Shown here: positions 48,508 to 57,014 of the stretch, one piece after another
Layout of the letters: each line of letters begins with the position of its first letter
How positions within the stretch are numbered: position 1 is the first letter of the stretch
Assembly (NCBI GenBank): GCA_965216645.1
Contig: CBDCGJ010000042.1
Span: forward strand, 1-64,000
DNA: 64,000 nucleotides
Source of the DNA: CBDCGJ01 sp965216645
GTDB lineage: Bacteria > Pseudomonadota > Alphaproteobacteria > GCA-2731375
Direction: 5' to 3'
Made by a program: the position numbers and the translations under genes
The notes under the pieces: generated by a model
The model's input: the letters and a program-made list of their open reading frames with translations, nothing else
Database searches by the model: none
What the model was told of the DNA's origin: nothing

Positions 48508-48551
48508 TTGACATAAGTAATTAATCACTTACTTTTAGATCATTCAAGGAG
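48508..48551 (+). promoter_or_regulatory. promoter with an 18-bp operator upstream of the acyltransferase gene
   Basis: TTGACA at 48508-48513, then a near-perfect palindrome TAAGTAATTAATCACTTA (48514-48531, one mismatched pair) in the spacer, then 'tactttta' as a weak -10. AAGGAGG (48545-48551) precedes the ATG at 48561. A palindrome between the -35 and -10 boxes is a classic site for TetR- or MarR-type repressors. No repressor gene is beside it. Confidence 0.6.
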
Positions 48552-48560
48552 GAATTGACA

Positions 48561-49595
48561 ATGAACAAGGCTTTGGCGAGTGTGCGGACAGCGAATTCTG
48601 AGTGTGAGTTGTGCGCGGCAGATGCATCCGATCTGCATATCGACGGCAAGAACAAAACAAATTGTACGGACGAGGCCGGCGATTGGCGGGACTTGGTTGG
48701 CTTTGTCGACAATTGGAATTGGGCCGAGGCAAGAAAGTTCGGTCGGGTATTCCCCACGTCCGCGACACCGACTGGCGACATTCCAACTCCGCCCGACAAT
48801 AGCGGTGCGCCCGTGACCTTGAGCGACACGGCAGAGCCTGGATTCCCGGCCAAGCCGCCGGCCATCAGAAACAAAGAGGGTGGTCGGTTACGATCAGCCC
48901 TATTCTCCACCGCGTTCTACGGCTTCTCCACCATCCTCGCCCTGGTCGCCGCCGTGGCGACCTTCGTCAAGGGCGGTTTTTTCCGCAAGGTCATCCATAC
49001 CTGGGCCCGCGGGATCGTCACATTGATGAATTGGCTGGTCGGCATCACCGTCGACGTGCGCGGGCGGGAGCATATTCCCCAAGACGGTCAGTATCTGGTC
49101 GCGGCGAAGCATCAGGCCTTCGGCGACGGCATCGTCATGATGTCCGAACTGCCGGACTTGGCTTTCGTGGCCGAGGAACGCAATCTGCGCTGGCCTGTGC
49201 TCGGTCGTATCCTCAAAAAGATGGATGCGATTTTGGTCGATACCTGCGGCGGCGAGACCCAACGCCGCCGGGTTAGCGAAGGCGGTCGCAAAGCGGCGGA
49301 GAACGGCAAGTCGATCCTGATCTATCCGGAAGGCCGCCTGGTTCCCGTCGGCGCGCCCACCGAATATAAGACCGGCATCTATTTCCTCTATGCCGACCTT
49401 GGGTTGCCGGTGGTACCGGTGGCGACCAATCTGGGTCTGCGCTGGCAGTGCCGGCGCTGGCGCAAATTCGGCGGGCCGGCGGCGATCGAATTTCTCGAGC
49501 CGATCCAGCCGGGTCTGGACAAGGAAACCTTTATGGCCCTGCTCGAAGAACGGGTTGAGACGGCGAGCAATCGGCTGGTGGCGGAAGTGTCATGA
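48561..49595 (+). CDS. plsC: 1-acyl-glycerol-3-phosphate acyltransferase with unusual N-terminal extension
   Basis: 344 residues. The PlsC domain starts at ~residue 110 with a hydrophobic segment ('STAFYGFSTILALVAAVATF'); HX4D is 'KHQAFGD' (His184, Asp189) and 'LIYPEGRLVPVG' is the substrate-binding EG motif. It acylates lysophosphatidate or lysophospholipid. Residues 1-109 are not seen in usual PlsC; they contain three cysteines ('SECELCAADASDLHID', 'NKTNCTDEAG') and a Pro-rich linker. ATG 48561 is fixed by the spacing to AAGGAGG. The stop overlaps the next gene by ATGA. Confidence 0.88.
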   Translation: MNKALASVRTANSECELCAADASDLHIDGKNKTNCTDEAGDWRDLVGFVDNWNWAEARKFGRVFPTSATPTGDIPTPPDNSGAPVTLSDTAEPGFPAKPPAIRNKEGGRLRSALFSTAFYGFSTILALVAAVATFVKGGFFRKVIHTWARGIVTLMNWLVGITVDVRGREHIPQDGQYLVAAKHQAFGDGIVMMSELPDLAFVAEERNLRWPVLGRILKKMDAILVDTCGGETQRRRVSEGGRKAAENGKSILIYPEGRLVPVGAPTEYKTGIYFLYADLGLPVVPVATNLGLRWQCRRWRKFGGPAAIEFLEPIQPGLDKETFMALLEERVETASNRLVAEVS

Positions 49596-50941
49596 CCGAC
49601 GGCGAGGGGCGACAGCAAAGTCAGTTCAGACTGCTGGGCACCCGGCGCTTCCTGCCGATGTTCGTGACCCAGAAGCTCGGCGCCTTCAACGACAATTTTT
49701 TCAAGAACGCACTGATCATCCTGGTCACGTTTGCCGGCCTGGAGACGGCGGGGCTCAGCGGCGAACTCTTCGTTACCTTGGCCGCCGGCCTGTTTATCCT
49801 GCCGTTCTTTCTGTTCTCCGCCTTCGCCGGGCAATTGGCGGACAAATACGATAAGGCCTGGCTGATCCGGCGGGTGAAACTGGCGGAGATCGCGCTGATG
49901 CTCTGCGCCGGCATCGGTTTTGTCCTGCAGAGCCCCTGGTTCCTCTTGGGCGTCTTGTTCCTCATGGGCGCGCAATCGGCGTTCTTCGGACCATTGAAGT
50001 ACGGCATCCTGCCCGACCTATTGGCGGACGACGAGTTGATCGCCGGAAACGCTCTGATCGAGGCGGCGACCTTTGTGGCAATCCTGCTCGGCACGATCGC
50101 CGGCGGCTTGCTGATCACCACGCCATCGGGGAAATATCTGATCTCCGTCGGCTTGGTATTGGTGGCCGTGGCCGGTTACCTCGCCAGCCGATGGATCCCG
50201 CGGCAGCCGCCGGGCGATCCCGACCTGAAACTCGATCCGAACCTGCCGCGCGAAACTTGGGCGATCATGAAACTGACTTGGTCCGACCGGCCGAGCTTCC
50301 GCGCGATAATCGGTATCTCCTGGTTCTGGTTCATTGGTGCCGCCTTCGTCATGCTGTTTCCGATCTACGCGCGGGACACGCTTAGCGCCAACGAGCAGGT
50401 GGTGACGCTGTTCTTGTCGCTCTTCTCCATCGGCATCGCGGTCGGCGCGTTGCTCTGCAACAAACTGACCAAAGGCAAGATCAGCGATATCCTGGTCCCC
50501 TTCGGCGCGATCGGGATCAGCATCGCCGGCGTCGATCTGTTCTTCGCCAGCCAAAGCGCCTTCTTCCAGGGCGATGGCACATTAATCGGTTACCGGGATT
50601 TTCTTGCGAGCCCGGCGGGTTGGCGCATCCTTGCCGATTTGTTCGTGCTGTCGGTGGCCGGCGGCCTCTATGCCGTGCCGCTTTATGCCATCGTCCAGGT
50701 CAGAGGCGAGGACGAGGTGATGGCCCGCCTTATCGCCGGCAACAATATCCTGAATGCCCTGGCCATGGTGCTGTCGAGCCTCATGGTTATGGCCATGTTG
50801 GCGATGGAATTGCCGATCGGTACGATTTTTCTGGCCATCGCCATTCTGAACATCCCGGTCTCGCTTTACATCGCGCATGTCGTAAGGCGCGGCTTCCTGG
50901 CTCGCGTGCTGAAGCGGGCGAGTACGGTGGCGGAGGATTGA
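49592..50941 (+). CDS. MFS transporter, lysophospholipid (LplT) type
   Basis: 449 residues, ~12 hydrophobic segments. 'LPMFVTQKLGAFNDNFFKNA' is the signature of LplT-like flippases, and 'SAFAGQLADKYDKAWLIRRV' is the MFS motif A region. In E. coli, LplT brings lysophospholipids into the cytoplasm for reacylation by Aas. Overlap with plsC by 4 bases supports the same recycling role here. Confidence 0.92.
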   Translation: MTDGEGRQQSQFRLLGTRRFLPMFVTQKLGAFNDNFFKNALIILVTFAGLETAGLSGELFVTLAAGLFILPFFLFSAFAGQLADKYDKAWLIRRVKLAEIALMLCAGIGFVLQSPWFLLGVLFLMGAQSAFFGPLKYGILPDLLADDELIAGNALIEAATFVAILLGTIAGGLLITTPSGKYLISVGLVLVAVAGYLASRWIPRQPPGDPDLKLDPNLPRETWAIMKLTWSDRPSFRAIIGISWFWFIGAAFVMLFPIYARDTLSANEQVVTLFLSLFSIGIAVGALLCNKLTKGKISDILVPFGAIGISIAGVDLFFASQSAFFQGDGTLIGYRDFLASPAGWRILADLFVLSVAGGLYAVPLYAIVQVRGEDEVMARLIAGNNILNALAMVLSSLMVMAMLAMELPIGTIFLAIAILNIPVSLYIAHVVRRGFLARVLKRASTVAED

Positions 50942-50956
50942 AGAAGACGTCCGGTC

Positions 50957-52366
50957 CTATGCCGACCAGAGTCGCTCCGCCAGCACGCCGACGGCGTTTT
51001 CGATCGCCTGGGCGGCGTCGAGGCACATATCTTCGCGGAAACGGCGGCCAATGATCTGCACACCCATCGGTGCGCCGTCATGCAAGCCCGTCGGTACGGC
51101 AGCGGCGGGTAGACCGAGGACGTTGACGCTGTACAACATGCTCTGGGCATCGAGGATTTGACGCATCTGCTCGTTACCCTGCAGGTCGAGGTCTTGCTGA
51201 AATGGCGCGACCTGAGAGACCGGGGCCAGGACCAGCGGATAGTCCGCCATAAACTCGGACCAGGCACGGAGCAATCGGGTGCGATCCGCAACGCCCTTGA
51301 TATAGCCATCCAAATCCGGCAGGTCCGCCGCCGCGACGCAACCGTCCAGCACCTTGTTGAAATCGGCGGAGCCATGATCGCGCATGTCCTGGCCGGTCAT
51401 GGACAAACTGTCTGCCATCAGGAAGCTGCGCCAGAACGCCGCCAGTTCCGCCGTCAATGGCGGGTCGACCGCTTCCACGACATAGCCGGCGTCAGACAGA
51501 ATCTTACTGGCGCTATCGATGGCATCCGACACCGCTGGATCGCAGGCGACGCCCGCCGGCGTTTTTGTCAAGGCGACCTTGATCGGGGTGTCGGGACGGG
51601 GACCGTCGAGCGGGGCTGGGGTATGCCATGGGTCACGCGGATCGGGCTGGGCCATGACCCGCAAGCACAGGCGGACGTCGCCGATGCGGGCGGCGATCGG
51701 TCCCTGCACCGACATGAGTTGGACCAATGGCGGCCGCTCCTCGGTTGCCGAGGGGTTATAGGCGGGGACGCGCCCCAGGCTCGGCCGGATCGTCGACACG
51801 CCGCACGCAAAAGCCGGATAGCGCAGGCTGCCGCCCAAATCGTTGCCGTGCCCCATGGCGCCGATGCCCGCGGCCACCGCCGCCGCCGCGCCACCGGAAG
51901 AGCCGCCGGGCGTAATCTCCGCGTTCCAAGGGTTCAGGGTCTTTCCGCGCAAGGGATTGTCCGTGAACCAGCGCATGGAGAATTCGGGCGTATTGCTGCG
52001 GCCGATGATGATGGCGCCGGCGCGGCGTAGATTGGCGACGATCGGCGCGTCCGCCGTTGCGGCGATCTTGTCCTGGTTGGGCAATCCATTGGGCGTGGTC
52101 TCGCCAACCTGATCGACATTTTCCTTTATGGTGATCGGCACGCCGTGGAGCGGGCCGAGGGCGAGGCCAGCGGCCTGCGCCGTATCGGCGGAGTGGGCGG
52201 CGGCCCTGGCGGCGTCGGAGAGATCGACGGTGACCGCATTGATCGCGCCGTTGGCCGCGGCCATCCGGCCGAGCGCCGCCTCGACCGCTTCCCGCGCGCT
52301 GATTTCGCCGTCCCGGATCGCCCGCGCCGTTTCGACGGCACCCCATTGCCAAATCTCGCCTGCCAT
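50957..52366 (-). CDS. amidase (amidase-signature family)
   Basis: 469 residues from ATG 52366. The Ser-Ser-Lys triad is present: Lys in 'GVPITIKENVDQVGETTP', the signature 'EITPGGSSGGAAAAVAAGI' and the nucleophile Ser in 'GNDLGGSLRYPAFACG'. Related to GatA, but standing alone, so more probably hydrolyses small amides. The frame upstream to 52429 is unlikely to be translated. Confidence 0.93.
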   Translation of the reverse strand: MAGEIWQWGAVETARAIRDGEISAREAVEAALGRMAAANGAINAVTVDLSDAARAAAHSADTAQAAGLALGPLHGVPITIKENVDQVGETTPNGLPNQDKIAATADAPIVANLRRAGAIIIGRSNTPEFSMRWFTDNPLRGKTLNPWNAEITPGGSSGGAAAAVAAGIGAMGHGNDLGGSLRYPAFACGVSTIRPSLGRVPAYNPSATEERPPLVQLMSVQGPIAARIGDVRLCLRVMAQPDPRDPWHTPAPLDGPRPDTPIKVALTKTPAGVACDPAVSDAIDSASKILSDAGYVVEAVDPPLTAELAAFWRSFLMADSLSMTGQDMRDHGSADFNKVLDGCVAAADLPDLDGYIKGVADRTRLLRAWSEFMADYPLVLAPVSQVAPFQQDLDLQGNEQMRQILDAQSMLYSVNVLGLPAAAVPTGLHDGAPMGVQIIGRRFREDMCLDAAQAIENAVGVLAERLWSA

Positions 52367-52429
52367 GTCTCTGTCTCCCACGCTCGTCTGCAGGATCCCA
52401 TATAGCGGCTTCGGCGAATGCCTGTCCAC

Positions 52430-52967
52430 GCACCCCCGGCCTTACGCGATCACAGGCGCCTGGCTTTGCCGTTAAGTTTGAGGAGATTTAGCGTCACAGT
52501 AGATTAGATTTGAAGCAGTCGAGGACAGCCGAAGTGGGATCCGAGGCCGATGGCGGCCAACATTTCCAAGCAAGCCAGACTGCCACGGTTGCGCATAGAC
52601 TTTGGCTTGTCATTTACCGCGTGGAGCGAGGTGACATATGGTTGCAATCGTGTGTGCTGCTGCATGCCTCCGACGCCGCCCGAAAACCACGCCGCCGCCG
52701 GGTACTGCAAGTCGACTATAGTGCCGAAAAACTGCCGAACGGTCTTGATTGGTGCAATCCAGTTGTCGGCTAACTGGGCTGACATCATATTGTGCGAGCA
52801 TATCGTAATCGCGGGTTAAGATACTGTGAACCCGCGCGCGCCGACTTTTCCAACATCTCCAAATGTCTTGCCGGAAATAGGTTGCGTCGTCGTAAAATCG
52901 CGCAAAGTCCAACATGTATTTGATCCGCCGATTTGAAGGTCGTGCGGAAAATGTGATGGAGATCAGT
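52430..52967. other. 538-base stretch without a recognised gene
   Basis: Several short open frames exist on both strands (for example 52504-52788 minus) but none shows a family motif or good ribosome-binding site. It separates the amidase from the RTX cluster and probably carries promoters. Confidence 0.5.
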
Positions 52968-53713
52968 ATGGTTTTACTCACGGACGGCGACGACACGTTG
53001 ACCGGGACGGATGGCCCCGAAACGGTCACGGCATTGGCTTGAGCCGATTTCTAAGTCATGGCGGGCGGCGCCAATGTCGTGTTGGCCGGTCCCGGCGAAG
53101 ATATCGTTTTTGGTCAGGTTGGTGACGATTCCTTGCTTGGCGGTGACGGTGACGATCTCGTCCTTGGTAACTCGGGAATGGACACAATCGACGGCGGAGC
53201 GGGGCGCGGCTTTCTACAGGGCGGTCTGGCTACAGAGCCGTCTGGGCAATGACTTGATATTCGGCGGTGTCGGCGCGGATATCATCTATGGCGGCCAAAC
53301 TAACGGCCCGCCGACACCGGATGCTTCGGGTTTGATGGTTAATCAATTGGGCTTGGAGCATATAGCCGATATAGCCGGCGACGACGTGATCGACGGCAAT
53401 TTCGGCGATGAAGCGATCGACGGGGGCAGGGCGCCGATGTGATCCTCGGCGGCAGCGCTATCAGCCACTTTTATGGCAACCGCGGCAACGACTGCATAGA
53501 AGGCTGCGCCGGTTCGGGTGTGTTCTTCTTTGCCGGCAGCTTCGGCAATGATACCGTCGGGACTTCTCGACCGCATCGGACGAGACACTGGTCCGTACCG
53601 CACCCGTTTCGACGATCATGTCCGGCGCTCCTAATATGTTCGCTGTCGCGGTCGGCAGTTCGCAGACTTTTCTGAATGTCGGCTTAACCGCCACGGACCT
53701 CGTCTTCGTGTGA
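52968..53713 (+). pseudogene. decayed RTX-type calcium-binding protein
   Basis: Starts like its relatives ('LTDGDDTLTGTDGPETVTAL'), but a TGA stops it after 24 codons, and later frames shift several times. Recognisable parts: 'GGDGDDLVLGNSGMDTIDGG', 'IYGGQTNGPPTPDASGLM', 'GNFGDEAIDGG', and at the end 'TATDLVFV'. It has one copy of the YGGQN block where intact copies have two. Confidence 0.85.
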
Positions 53714-53717
53714 GTTT

Positions 53718-53834
53718 ATGTACAAACCCAATATCCTCCTCATCACTTCCGATCAGCAACACGGCGATTGCTATGGCTTTGCCTGCCGCCCCGACGACAC
53801 CGTCGGGCAGCGCGAGCCTGTGGGAATGGCGTAG
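53718..53834 (+). pseudogene. sulfatase N-terminal fragment
   Basis: A 38-codon frame starts 'MYKPNILLITSDQQHGDCYG', the hallmark first strand of type I sulfatases with metal-binding Asp ('SDQQ'), and then ends in a TAG. The rest of the gene, including the Cys/Ser formylglycine site, is absent. It begins 4 bases after the RTX pseudogene, so a deletion has joined the two. Confidence 0.7.
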
Positions 53835-54036
53835 TCTTGGCTGCGGCCATTCAAGCCGAAGGGCGTCAAGTAGGCCCTTGATTTACCGGTTTCCCGCGTT
53901 GAACGCTCGGTATGATCTGTGTGAAAATCACCACAAGTTATTTCGGCGCAAGTCGATATGATCGATTGATTATCGCGGTCAAAGTGCAGCGTAAATCCGC
54001 ACGCGGCCGGCGGAATTTATGAATGGAGAAACTGAG

Positions 54037-55305
54037 ATGGTGGATTTAACTCTCGGCAACGATACCCATACCGGCACCGCTGGCGATGAAACCGTGTTCG
54101 CCCTGAGCGGCGACGATTCATTGTCTATGAAGGGCGGCAACGACTCGGTGTTCGGCGGCCCCGGCAAGGATACGATCGTCGGCGGCACTGGCGACGATGT
54201 TCTTTACGGCGACATTGGTGCTGATCGGATACTCGGTGGCTTCGGTTTCAATACGATCTACGGCGGGTCCGGCGCGGATACGATCATTGGGTCCAGCGAT
54301 GACGAATTGATCTTCGGTGATGCCGGCGACGATTCTTTGACCGGCTGGGGCGGCAACGACACGATTTGGGGCGGCGACGGCGTCGACACGATCAGTGGCG
54401 TAAATGACGGCGATTTGATTTACGGCAATGTCGGTGCAGACACATTGTTCGGCGGATCGGGCGATGACACTATCTTTGGCGGCCAGAACAACGGACCGCC
54501 GTCGGCGGATGCTTCTGGCTTGCTGGTCTCCCAGGAAGGCGTGGAGACGATCTTCGGCGGGATTGGCGATGATCTGATTTACGGCAATTTCGGCGACGAG
54601 TCGATTGCCGGCGGTCTTGGCAACGACACTGCCTATGGCGGTCAGGGCGACGATACGATCAACGGGGGCGACGGCGACGATGTGCTGCGCGGCAACCGGG
54701 GCGACGACTCTATCTATGATGCCGTCGGCGGTAACAATCAGGTGTGGGGCGGTGATGGCGTCGACACCATTGATGTACTTGGTTCGAACTTGATTTACGG
54801 CAATGTTGGTGCGGATTCGATCTTGGGTGGCACCGGCGGCGACACGGTGTTCGGCGGCCAGAACAATGGCCCGCCAACACCGGATGCCTCCGGCCTGATG
54901 GCGGCGCAGGAAGGTATCGAATACATCCGCGTCTTTGCTGGCGATGATCTGGTCTACGGCAACTTTGGCGACGACTCAATACGCGGTGACCAGGGGAATG
55001 ATACGCTCTTCGGCGGTCAGGGTGCGGATACGCTAAACGGCGGCACGAACGACGACCATCTCTATGGCAATCGTGGCGACGATCTGCTGATCGGCGGTGC
55101 GGGCGCTGACAGTTTCTATTTCGCCGGCGGTTTCGGTACCGACACGGTGGACGACTTCTCGACCACCGCCGACGCGGCGATCGTCGACACCGCGCCGACC
55201 ACGGTGACGATGTCGGGTGCCCACACCGTCTTCAGCTTCGCCGACGGCAGCTCGATCACTTTCGAGAACGTGACGCTGACAGCGGGCGATTTGGTGATTG
55301 CGTAG
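54037..55305 (+). CDS. RTX-type calcium-binding protein A
   Basis: 422 residues from ATG 54037 (TGGAGAA upstream; another ATG at 54019). Nearly all of it is GGxGxDxUx nonapeptide-type repeats forming a Ca2+-binding beta-roll, e.g. 'GGNDSVFGGPGKDTIVGG'. Two blocks 'FGGQNNGPPSADASGLL' and 'FGGQNNGPPTPDASGLM' are each followed by 'QEG(V/I)E' and 'D(L)(I/V)YGNFGD(E/D)S'. The C-terminal ~65 residues ('TVTMSGAHTVFSFADGS', ending 'TAGDLVIA') probably contain the type I secretion signal. No enzymatic domain. No T1SS genes are in the window. Confidence 0.9.
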   Translation: MVDLTLGNDTHTGTAGDETVFALSGDDSLSMKGGNDSVFGGPGKDTIVGGTGDDVLYGDIGADRILGGFGFNTIYGGSGADTIIGSSDDELIFGDAGDDSLTGWGGNDTIWGGDGVDTISGVNDGDLIYGNVGADTLFGGSGDDTIFGGQNNGPPSADASGLLVSQEGVETIFGGIGDDLIYGNFGDESIAGGLGNDTAYGGQGDDTINGGDGDDVLRGNRGDDSIYDAVGGNNQVWGGDGVDTIDVLGSNLIYGNVGADSILGGTGGDTVFGGQNNGPPTPDASGLMAAQEGIEYIRVFAGDDLVYGNFGDDSIRGDQGNDTLFGGQGADTLNGGTNDDHLYGNRGDDLLIGGAGADSFYFAGGFGTDTVDDFSTTADAAIVDTAPTTVTMSGAHTVFSFADGSSITFENVTLTAGDLVIA

Positions 55306-55307
55306 TC

Positions 55308-55904
55308 ATGCGGCTCGACATTCGTCCGCTGACGCCGCGGTTGATGGACGATATGGGCTGCGTTCTGCGCGGTAGTTGGGGCAGCACATGTTGGTGCATG
55401 TATCCCCGGCTCAGCGATGCGGAGATGAAAGCGCTACCTGGCGACGGGAAGTTGGGGCCGCGTCGGCGTGAGGCGATGACGGCGCTGGCGCGGCGGCGAA
55501 AGCACAAACCGGGCTTGGTGGCCTATCTCGACGGCGCGCCGGTCGGCTGGGTCGCGGTGGCGCCGCGGCCGGATCTGGGTCGTGTCGACCGCTCCCGCGC
55601 AACGCCGCGTGTCGACGAGACGGACGTCTGGGTCATCCCCTGCGTCACAGTCACTCCGCCCGCGCGGGGTAAGGGTGTGGCCGTCGCTCTAATCGAGGCG
55701 GCGGCGGCTTATGCCTTCGAGCAGGGCGCGCCCGCGGTCGAAGCCTATCCCCGCGCCGGCAATACGCGGACGAAAGACGACAACGCCTTCTACGGCACGG
55801 AGCCGCTGTTCCACCGAGCCGGCTTCACGGTCATCCAAGGCCCGCCCGACGATCTGCCGAAAAACTGGACCCCGCGCGTCACCATGCGGATGACGGCAGC
55901 CTAA
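55308..55904 (+). CDS. GNAT-family acetyltransferase
   Basis: 198 residues starting 2 bases after the RTX A stop. 'LVAYLDGAPVGWVAVAPRP' and the acetyl-CoA site 'VTPPARGKGVAVALIEAAAA' are clear; 'NAFYGTEPLFHRAGFTVI' is the C-terminal strand. It has 'GSTCWCMYPRLSD' near the N terminus, as in a GNAT subgroup with CWC motif. Placement within an RTX cluster seems incidental. Confidence 0.88.
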   Translation: MRLDIRPLTPRLMDDMGCVLRGSWGSTCWCMYPRLSDAEMKALPGDGKLGPRRREAMTALARRRKHKPGLVAYLDGAPVGWVAVAPRPDLGRVDRSRATPRVDETDVWVIPCVTVTPPARGKGVAVALIEAAAAYAFEQGAPAVEAYPRAGNTRTKDDNAFYGTEPLFHRAGFTVIQGPPDDLPKNWTPRVTMRMTAA

Positions 55905-55907
55905 GGT

Positions 55908-56990
55908 TCAGACGAAGACCAAGTCGGCCGAACTCAACACTTCGTTCAGGAAACTCACCGAATTACCGTTGGCAAAGTGGAAGGTCGTATGACCGCCCAA
56001 GGTAACGGTCGACAACGGCATGGTATCGAACGTGGCGATATCGCTTCCTTTGTGAAAGTCAACCAAGGTGTCATTGCCGAAATCGCCGGCGAAAATAAAG
56101 TTGTCGACGTCGCTGCCGCCAATCAGGCTATCGTTCCCTCGATTTCCGAAGATTTGATCGTTCCCAGCATCACCGAATAACGTGTCTTCGCCCTGGCCGC
56201 CATACAGCCGATCGTCGCCGGGGCCGGCCATGATCGTTTCGTCGCCGAAGTTGCCGTAGAGAAGATCGTCGCCGCTGCCAGCGAGGATCGTCTCCACACC
56301 TTCCTGACCGCGTAGAACGCCGCTGGCATCGGGTGTCGGCGGGCCATCGTTTTGACCGCCATAGACTGTCGCGGCACTTCCATAAGCTTCAATCGAGTCG
56401 GCGCCGACATTGCCGTAAATCAAGGAAATCCCCCAATTCCAAATCGTATCGACGCCGTCGCCGCCCCAGATTGTGGCGTTGTCAAGAGAGCCGCCATACA
56501 ACAAGTCGTCCCCCCGATTGCCAAAGATCAATTGATTGCCCGAAGTCGCTCCTCTTATCGTGTCGTCACCTTGTCCGCCGTAAATCGTATTGTTGCCGAA
56601 TCCGCCCTCGATCGAATCGTCGCCAAAATTGCCGTAAATCAAATCGTTACCGGAATCGCCGTTGATGGTCTCGATTCCCTCCTGCGCGACCATCAGGCCG
56701 GAGGCGTCCAAGCTGGGCGGTCCGTCATTCTGACCGCCGTAAAGCGTATCGTCGCCATCGCCGCCGGTTATGAAGTCGGCGCCGACATTGCCGTAGATCA
56801 GGTCCGCGTCCTCGCTGCCATAGAGATTGTCGAAACCATCGCCGCCGAAGATCGTGTCTATACCGAGATCGCCGAAGACCCAATCGTCGCCACCGAAGGC
56901 GACCACGGAGTCGTTGCCGGCCAATGGGCTAATGGTATCGGGGCCGTCCGTGCCGATGCATGTGTCGTCGCCCGGGGTGGGAATGGTCAT
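55908..56990 (-). CDS. RTX-type calcium-binding protein B
   Basis: 360 residues, start 'MTIPTPGDDTCIGTDGPDTI' with AGGAGA upstream. Repeats such as 'GGDDWVFGDLGIDTIFGGDG'. Two blocks: 'YGGQNDGPPSLDASGLM' and 'YGGQNDGPPTPDASGVL', each followed by QEG and 'YGNFGD'. C terminus 'TFHFANGNSVSFLNEVL' then 'SSADLVFV'. Same orientation as C, with near-identical first 20 residues, so B and C are tandem duplicates. Confidence 0.9.
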   Translation of the reverse strand: MTIPTPGDDTCIGTDGPDTISPLAGNDSVVAFGGDDWVFGDLGIDTIFGGDGFDNLYGSEDADLIYGNVGADFITGGDGDDTLYGGQNDGPPSLDASGLMVAQEGIETINGDSGNDLIYGNFGDDSIEGGFGNNTIYGGQGDDTIRGATSGNQLIFGNRGDDLLYGGSLDNATIWGGDGVDTIWNWGISLIYGNVGADSIEAYGSAATVYGGQNDGPPTPDASGVLRGQEGVETILAGSGDDLLYGNFGDETIMAGPGDDRLYGGQGEDTLFGDAGNDQIFGNRGNDSLIGGSDVDNFIFAGDFGNDTLVDFHKGSDIATFDTMPLSTVTLGGHTTFHFANGNSVSFLNEVLSSADLVFV

Positions 56991-57014
56991 TGCAAATTCT
57001 CCTAAGTTGGACGG

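Noticed and set aside
52504..52788. 94-codon minus-strand frame in the gap before the RTX cluster
   Set aside because: No recognised motif, no ribosome-binding site, atypical composition.
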